From Zygaena filipendulae (Eukaryota; Arthropoda; Insecta; Lepidoptera; Zygaenidae), in NCBI GenBank assembly GCA_907165275.2, contig OU015678.1:3410001-3474000 (forward strand): DNA of 64,000 nt, read 5' to 3'. Under the pieces are notes generated by a model. It worked only from the letters and a program-made list of their open reading frames with translations. It made no database searches and was not told the origin of the DNA. A program made the translations under genes and the position numbers. Shown piece after piece: positions 13,701-64,000 of this stretch; within the stretch, counting starts at the first letter, position 1, and each line of letters starts with the position of its first letter.

Positions 13701-15252
13701 TGGTGGCAGGAGACTGCGCATGCTCTGGTGCAAGAGACAGGGGATCATTGTTGGTGTCCTCTACACTGTCCTGGATGTTAAAAAAATAATTATTATATTT
13801 CAGCAATCACTAAATGCATACAAAAGTATATAACATGGTACTAACATCAAAAAATTCATTTTTAAAATTTTTCTCTGCCTGTTGGGCTATATGTCTGTTT
13901 GTTCTGGGTAATCTAATAAATAAATAAACCTGTGAAACAGCTGGACTGATTTTAACGGGATTTTCACTGGCAGATAACTGATATTATAGGGAGTAACTTT
14001 GCTACTGATACTTTTTATGCTGGAATTTCCGGGGGAACTCTAAAATTAACACAAGTGGAACTGCAAGGCACAGCTAGTTCACAATATAAAACTTGAGAGT
14101 AAACCGTGATGTTCCATTATTAAATAATCATTCCAATTTTACAAAATATTTGATAACTAAAGGATATTTTTAATAATAATAGTAATAAAATACAAAAAAG
14201 AAGTCACTACAAAAATTTCTGGTACATGTCCACATATTGTTAGTATACCACCATTTCTGTAACTTTACCAACTTCCAATGAAACAATGTTCTACCCTCAT
14301 TTTAAGAATGTTTTGCAAGGTAAGGAAAATGCAAGTTTGAACCCCCAAAATGAAGAGTGAAGTGTAAATAATATGTGCATGGGTGTACCGAGAGGGGAGG
14401 GCAGATAAGGACCCTAGATCTTGTTAACGTCCCTACTAATAACAATCTACTATTCTCGATAAAAGTTAAGAAAAAGAACTTTTGGCAATTTGCAATACAA
14501 TACAGATATAAATTTAACTTTCAAAATAGCTATTACATATAATTAAAGAATTTATATAAAAAAATACCTCTTTTATTAATGTTTATTTGACTAGGTACTT
14601 ATAATAAATCTGGCCCCCCTGGACAAAAACCAATCTCATTTGCCCCCTGACCCAGAACACCCATGAATATCACCACTACATAGTATAAAATAAAGTCACT
14701 TTCTCTGTCCCTATACCCCTATGTATGCTTAAATCTGTAAAACTATGCAACGGATTTTGATGCAGTTTTCACCAATAGATAGAGTGATTTATGAGGAAGG
14801 TTTATAACTATATTTTATCCTGAAATTCCCGCGGGAACTCCGAAATTACCGCGGGTGAAATCGAGCGGGTCAGCTAGTATGTAATATACTGTGCGAATGA
14901 TAGTGGTATCTATATCAAAGTTGTGGAACACTGAATGACTTTTAGCGATTTCAAATCAATCAACAAGTCGGCCAAAAAAGATTTGTTTTTGAATAAATCA
15001 ATAAATAGGTGTAGATTCCGATTTTTTTCTAAACATGGTATAAATGAGATTCAATATTATAATATCACAACAAACAAAAGTTAAACGGTTTAAATTTTTG
15101 CGTGTACCTGTTTCTTTGTTGTCGCATTTTTGGAATAAATTTAGAAACAGGAAAACAGTGACGCCCCCCTAAGCCTCCACATAAAGTTAATCAGAGAATA
15201 CGAATTAGTATTTTTATTAAAGAAAGATTGGAAGGTTTTAACTCACCATCAT
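4695..15252 (-). CDS. Snx6: Sorting nexin 6 (PX-BAR), complete, 11 coding exons
   Basis: Joined exons (15247-15252, 13645-13770, 13073-13243, 12016-12137, 10965-11133, 9891-10050, 9082-9197, 8649-8758, 7585-7657, 5711-5820, 4695-4788) give 1257 bp, 418 residues plus TGA, with every intron phase agreeing. Vertebrate SNX6 is about 406 residues. The PX domain (about 45-185) has the long [16 protein letters not shown] insertion typical of SNX5/SNX6/SNX32. Residues about 195-415 match the BAR domain, including RRVAAFRK near 380. Known family role: a BAR-SNX subunit that dimerises with SNX1/2-type proteins, bends endosomal membranes and sorts cargo from endosome to Golgi with retromer/ESCPE-1. The PX domain of this subgroup binds cargo tails more than phosphoinositides. 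The start was chosen because ATG ATG followed by GTGAGT is in phase with the next exon, and family members also begin MM. The identification is very likely; SNX5 is the only serious alternative name. Confidence 0.93.
5174..5207. repeat. Perfect 34-bp palindrome
   Basis: Centred on TCTGACAGCTGTCAGA and extending to AAATTTTAC/GTAAAATTT without mismatch. Lies in the last Snx6 intron beside other CAGCTG/TGACAG repeats (5030-5080). Confidence 0.85.
5711..5820 (-). CDS. Snx6: Snx6 coding exon 10 (BAR domain)
   Basis: Encodes [20 protein letters not shown] then [16 protein letters not shown]. The RRVAAFRK block is nearly invariant in SNX6. The exon is extremely GC-rich compared with its introns. 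Donor GTGCTC is weak. Confidence 0.92.
6802..7046 (+). mobile_element. TGACGTCA-family MITE, right end lost
   Basis: GGGCATGTTGACTAAT start, both octamers present, cut off at AAAAAATACGTGTC where another MITE begins. Confidence 0.72.
7047..7322 (+). mobile_element. TA-flanked MITE fragment fused to a CRE-bearing MITE
   Basis: Starts mid-element at CAGGCGTAGCGCTTGG and ends TTCATTAACACGTTG. It joins directly to the GGGCATG-type MITE that begins at 6802. Confidence 0.65.
7585..7657 (-). CDS. Snx6: Snx6 coding exon 9 (BAR domain)
   Basis: 73 bp encoding [20 protein letters not shown] then DVHA, matching the NANKALDKARAKNKDV segment of the family. Acceptor ending CCAG, donor GTAAGT. Confidence 0.92.
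8134..8263. repeat. Fold-back hairpin element
   Basis: Inner arms GGGTATTAAAACACGAG and the mirrored GTGTTTTAATACCC, outer arms GTAGTTTATGCAACTG and CAGTTGCATACACTAC. It lies in Snx6 intron 9-8. Confidence 0.72.
8649..8758 (-). CDS. Snx6: Snx6 coding exon 8 (BAR domain)
   Basis: Reads [20 protein letters not shown] then [17 protein letters not shown], matching the DEDLKLSDLLKYYLRESQAA segment of vertebrate SNX6. Donor GTCGGT. Confidence 0.92.
9082..9197 (-). CDS. Snx6: Snx6 coding exon 7 (BAR domain)
   Basis: Reads [20 protein letters not shown] then [18 protein letters not shown]. Acceptor GTGCAG, donor GTGAGG; phases fit both neighbours. Confidence 0.9.
9440..9660 (+). mobile_element. TGACGTCA-family MITE, partial
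   Basis: Begins at TTTCTTTACGTAATCAAAAA and runs to TTTCTAACTGACGGACTAAT; one octamer intact (CGTGACGTCACT), the second changed to GTGACGCCAC. Confidence 0.7.
9891..10050 (-). CDS. Snx6: Snx6 coding exon 6 (BAR domain start)
   Basis: Reads [19 protein letters not shown] then [20 protein letters not shown] and DRMTTKHK, matching the first BAR helix. The acceptor TTCCAG lies only about 6 bp from a dispersed repeat. Donor GTGGGG. Confidence 0.92.
10056..10150 (-). repeat. Dispersed repeat fragment abutting Snx6 exon 6 acceptor
   Basis: Minus-strand reading: CTTTAATAATGGCGTCTATA through CGAAACGCCAACGACAATG, then TTCCAG and the exon. Confidence 0.72.
10838..11018. repeat. 100-bp tandem duplication covering Snx6 exon 5 end and donor
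   Basis: Copies at 10838-10918 and 10938-11018 are 81 bp with two mismatches. The right-hand copy holds the true end of exon 5; the left-hand copy carries a second CTG|GTAAGG donor at about 10865. Confidence 0.9.
10965..11133 (-). CDS. Snx6: Snx6 coding exon 5 (end of PX domain)
   Basis: Reads [20 protein letters not shown] through [22 protein letters not shown]. The donor is CTG|GTAAGG. The last 54 bases of the exon and the donor are copied again exactly 100 bp further into the intron (see the duplication at 10838-11018). The proximal donor is chosen because it keeps phase with the next exon and matches family length. Confidence 0.9.
11240..11545 (-). mobile_element. TGACGTCA-family MITE inserted in a Helitron-like copy
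   Basis: Helitron sequence at 11181-11239 (CTAGCTGTCCCCGGCGG) resumes at about 11548 (TTCGGGACAAAAAGTATG). The MITE between them includes CCGTCACGTCAG and CGTGACGTCATT. Confidence 0.65.
12016..12137 (-). CDS. Snx6: Snx6 coding exon 4 (PX insertion)
   Basis: Starts [20 protein letters not shown] and ends in KMKEELE plus two bases of a codon. This is the proline-rich and helical insertion special to SNX5/6/32 PX domains. Donor GTGAGC. Confidence 0.95.
12331..12572 (-). mobile_element. MITE with TGGACATAGATAAGCAATA ends
   Basis: Terminal inverted repeats TGGACATAGATAAGCAATAG and TATTGCTTATCTGCGTCCA, interior rich in TTTAAA. Other copies: 1849-2084, 31994-32192, 61967-62143 and a fragment at about 5198-5385. 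Confidence 0.75.
12718..12793 (-). mobile_element. tRNA-related SINE fragment
   Basis: Minus-strand GGGTTCGAATCCCGGTGGGG B-box region with CAATAGGTCACCATGCC upstream. Related fragments: 4829-4905, 21315-21372 and 40634-40700. Confidence 0.55.
12805..12999 (-). mobile_element. Helitron-like short element, complete copy in Snx6 intron 3
   Basis: Reverse orientation: CTAGCTGTGCC at the left and TTAGTAGGA at the right, with A and T flanks. Carries ACGTGCATGCCAAATTTCAT and AACAAACATCCAAACATCC core parts. Confidence 0.72.
13073..13243 (-). CDS. Snx6: Snx6 coding exon 3 (start of PX domain)
   Basis: 57 codons beginning [20 protein letters not shown] and ending [10 protein letters not shown]. It is almost identical to the start of vertebrate SNX6 PX. 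Acceptor TCATCAG, donor GTTAGT. Confidence 0.95.
13645..13770 (-). CDS. Snx6: Snx6 coding exon 2 (acidic N-terminal tail)
   Basis: 42 codons, [19 protein letters not shown] onward. Acceptor ATCCAG and donor GTAGGT are both visible on the minus strand. This part is poorly conserved in the family and probably disordered. Confidence 0.8.
13771..15246 (-). other. Snx6 intron 1
   Basis: AT-rich. Two Helitron-like copies end at about 14079 (GCACAGCTAG) and 14877 (GTCAGCTAG); nothing else recognised. Confidence 0.6.
15247..15252 (-). CDS. Snx6: Snx6 coding exon 1 (two codons, MM)
   Basis: Only ATG ATG is coding before a strong GTGAGT donor. The next exon begins in phase 0, giving a protein that starts [11 protein letters not shown]. 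The 5' UTR lies to the right, within 15253-15500 or so. This is inferred from phase and splice-site quality, so confidence is lower than for the other exons. Confidence 0.7.
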
Positions 15253-16007
15253 AATGTAAACAAGTTTTCGATAATAACTTAAACTTACGAATACTTTATG
15301 ATAAAATTGTTTGTTTCCGATTGTAAAATGAAAATAAATTGTAAATTTTAAATTTTATTATGACACTAGACAGTTGTGACCAGTTGTGACATTCACATTT
15401 GGTTTGGTTTTTTTTTTAAGGCAAAAGAATTAAAGAAACTAAGTCTATATAGCCACACCTGAATCATGCTTTCTTCACGAAACTTTTGGAAGCAACTTAC
15501 GACTATTACATAACAACTTCCACAAACTACTGCTTGTGTGACATAAATAGACCTATTTATTTATAATTTAAATAATTTTCCATGCACAAATACTTAAAAT
15601 GATACCAACTTGATTATAAAATCTTCCAACAAATAAAAAGTAAAAAATATATTGATTTCGATGGTGACAGTACAATGTTGCTAGTTATCACTTCTTCAAT
15701 ATGGAATAAATTACGAATATTGAATTCCAATTATTTGGTATTTTTTGATTCTAATAAAATTTTAGTTTGTCGGTACAAAAAATTTTTATATAAAATAAAA
15801 ATAGATAATGCAAATCGAAGAGTATTTTATGTTTAACTTTATCCTGTATTAGGTTGTTTCCATTGTTTGAAACTAGAGAAGTTTCCCTCTAATTGGCACA
15901 CCGATTTTTAGAGGAAATGAAATCGAAGTAGGTGGTGCTAGTTTTCGATGTTTGTTTATAAATTATTTTATTTATAAAATAAAAATACTTAGTTTATTTT
16001 CCACAAA
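15253..16007. promoter_or_regulatory. Candidate shared promoter between Snx6 and Nf1
   Basis: 755 bp, AT-rich, between two divergent start codons. It must hold both 5' UTRs and both promoters unless distant 5' exons exist. I see no certain TATA box or initiator and no recognisable transposon, although short T-tract and AT-rich stretches are present. The call rests on position only. Confidence 0.5.
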
Positions 16008-63121
<47,114 letters not shown>

Positions 63122-63341
63122 GTCAGTGCGGCGTCGCTGTTGACTCCATCTAAACACTTACTTATGCGTGCCTACTGAATATACCGTGCTGTAGTAAATG
63201 TATGAGAGCCGCAAAGGTATAAGGTGTGGTAAAATAAACTGCAAATATTTACAGGGTTGAAAGTATACACCGTTATAAACATGTTCCTAAATAAATAAGA
63301 ATAAAAAAAAATTCAAACAAAATAAATTAATCAAAAAGAAA

Positions 63342-63678
63342 ACAACCTGTGATAGCGTTTGCCGCTCAATCGCCACGCGCCGGAATCTTAAGTTCAATGA
63401 CCTCGATCGTCGCTCAATCGAGCTGACCAGCTGAGATGCATCGCTCGCTTGGTGCGTGGCGCTTACCTTGTATACACGTTCGTATTAGTGAGCTACGTGT
63501 ATTGTGTACCTTGTGAATACATTCACGTTTTGATGTTTTTTCAATGAATTTATTTTCCTCATATTCTGAAAAACAACCGAACTTATAATTTATTTTTTCG
63601 CTTATCCTGTTTATTATAACGTATACTTTCAGCTCTGTAAATATTTGTAGCTAATTTTGCCACATCTTATACATTAGA
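63342..63678 (+). repeat. Dispersed repeat, copy 2 (after Nf1 exon 45)
   Basis: Same blocks and orientation as 25545-25882. The rest to the right edge (63679-64000) shows no exon I can support. Confidence 0.72.
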
Positions 63679-64000
63679 ATTTAGAATATTATGTAAAATA
63701 GGGCAAATACAACTTTTTAATGATAATTCTGCAGTATTACAAATTTACAACATTCAATTGAAAACCGCCAAAGGTGGTTTTTGGCAATTGGTTAATGAAT
63801 GTATCTATTGCAAACAATTTTTGTTTCTTTTTCTTTTATTCTGAATTCATGATAGAAAATGTTGCTTGTGAGATACAAGTTGTGTGTGTGTATTTGCTTG
63901 TTTGTTTATACATGTTGTTTTTTTATACATTTTTGTTGTTTGTGGTAGAGTGTACTCGTAGGTACCGTCGTCGTTTCGCGGCAATGTTGAAGGATTAAAA

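Overview
This is a nuclear genomic window from an insect, very probably a moth or butterfly (Lepidoptera). Three things point there: short GC-rich exons inside long AT-rich introns, dozens of short Helitron-like elements that end in a CCGCGG hairpin plus CTAG, and a long-read match by eye to conserved insect proteins. It holds two divergent protein-coding genes, one tRNA gene and a dense load of transposable elements and minisatellites. I see no operons, CRISPR arrays or bacterial or viral genes.

Layout. Positions 1-4690 are intergenic and repeat-rich. From 4695 to 15252, on the minus strand, lies a complete sorting nexin 6 gene (SNX6/SNX5 type, PX plus BAR domains). I rebuilt 11 coding exons that join in frame to 418 residues. 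A 755-bp gap (15253-16007) separates its start codon from that of the next gene, so the two probably share a promoter region. From 16008 to the right edge, on the plus strand, lies neurofibromin (Nf1), the Ras GTPase-activating protein. I rebuilt 45 coding exons (16008-63121) that join without any frame break into 2011 residues. They cover the N-terminal half, the GAP-related domain (arginine finger about residue 1238, FLRFINPA motif 1355-1362) and the Sec14-PH module. About 800 C-terminal residues should lie beyond the window.

Repeats. A tRNA-Phe(GAA) gene sits in Nf1 intron 17. Intron 18 (7.6 kb) contains a nested stack: a small inverted-repeat element was split by a Helitron-like element, which was split by a LINE with intact ORF1 and ORF2. 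The LINE looks 5'-inverted, as in twin priming. Several short inverted-repeat (MITE) families recur. One carries two TGACGTCA octamers per copy, and another is itself split by Helitrons in two places.

The most striking pattern is that minisatellites and microsatellites begin at or within a few tens of bases of 5' splice sites of Nf1. In Snx6 a 100-bp tandem duplication copies the end of an exon together with its donor site. Three Nf1 introns use GC-AG instead of GT-AG borders. Nf1 and Snx6 do not obviously act in one pathway: Nf1 turns off Ras at membranes, while Snx6 is part of the endosomal sorting machinery. Their link here is positional.
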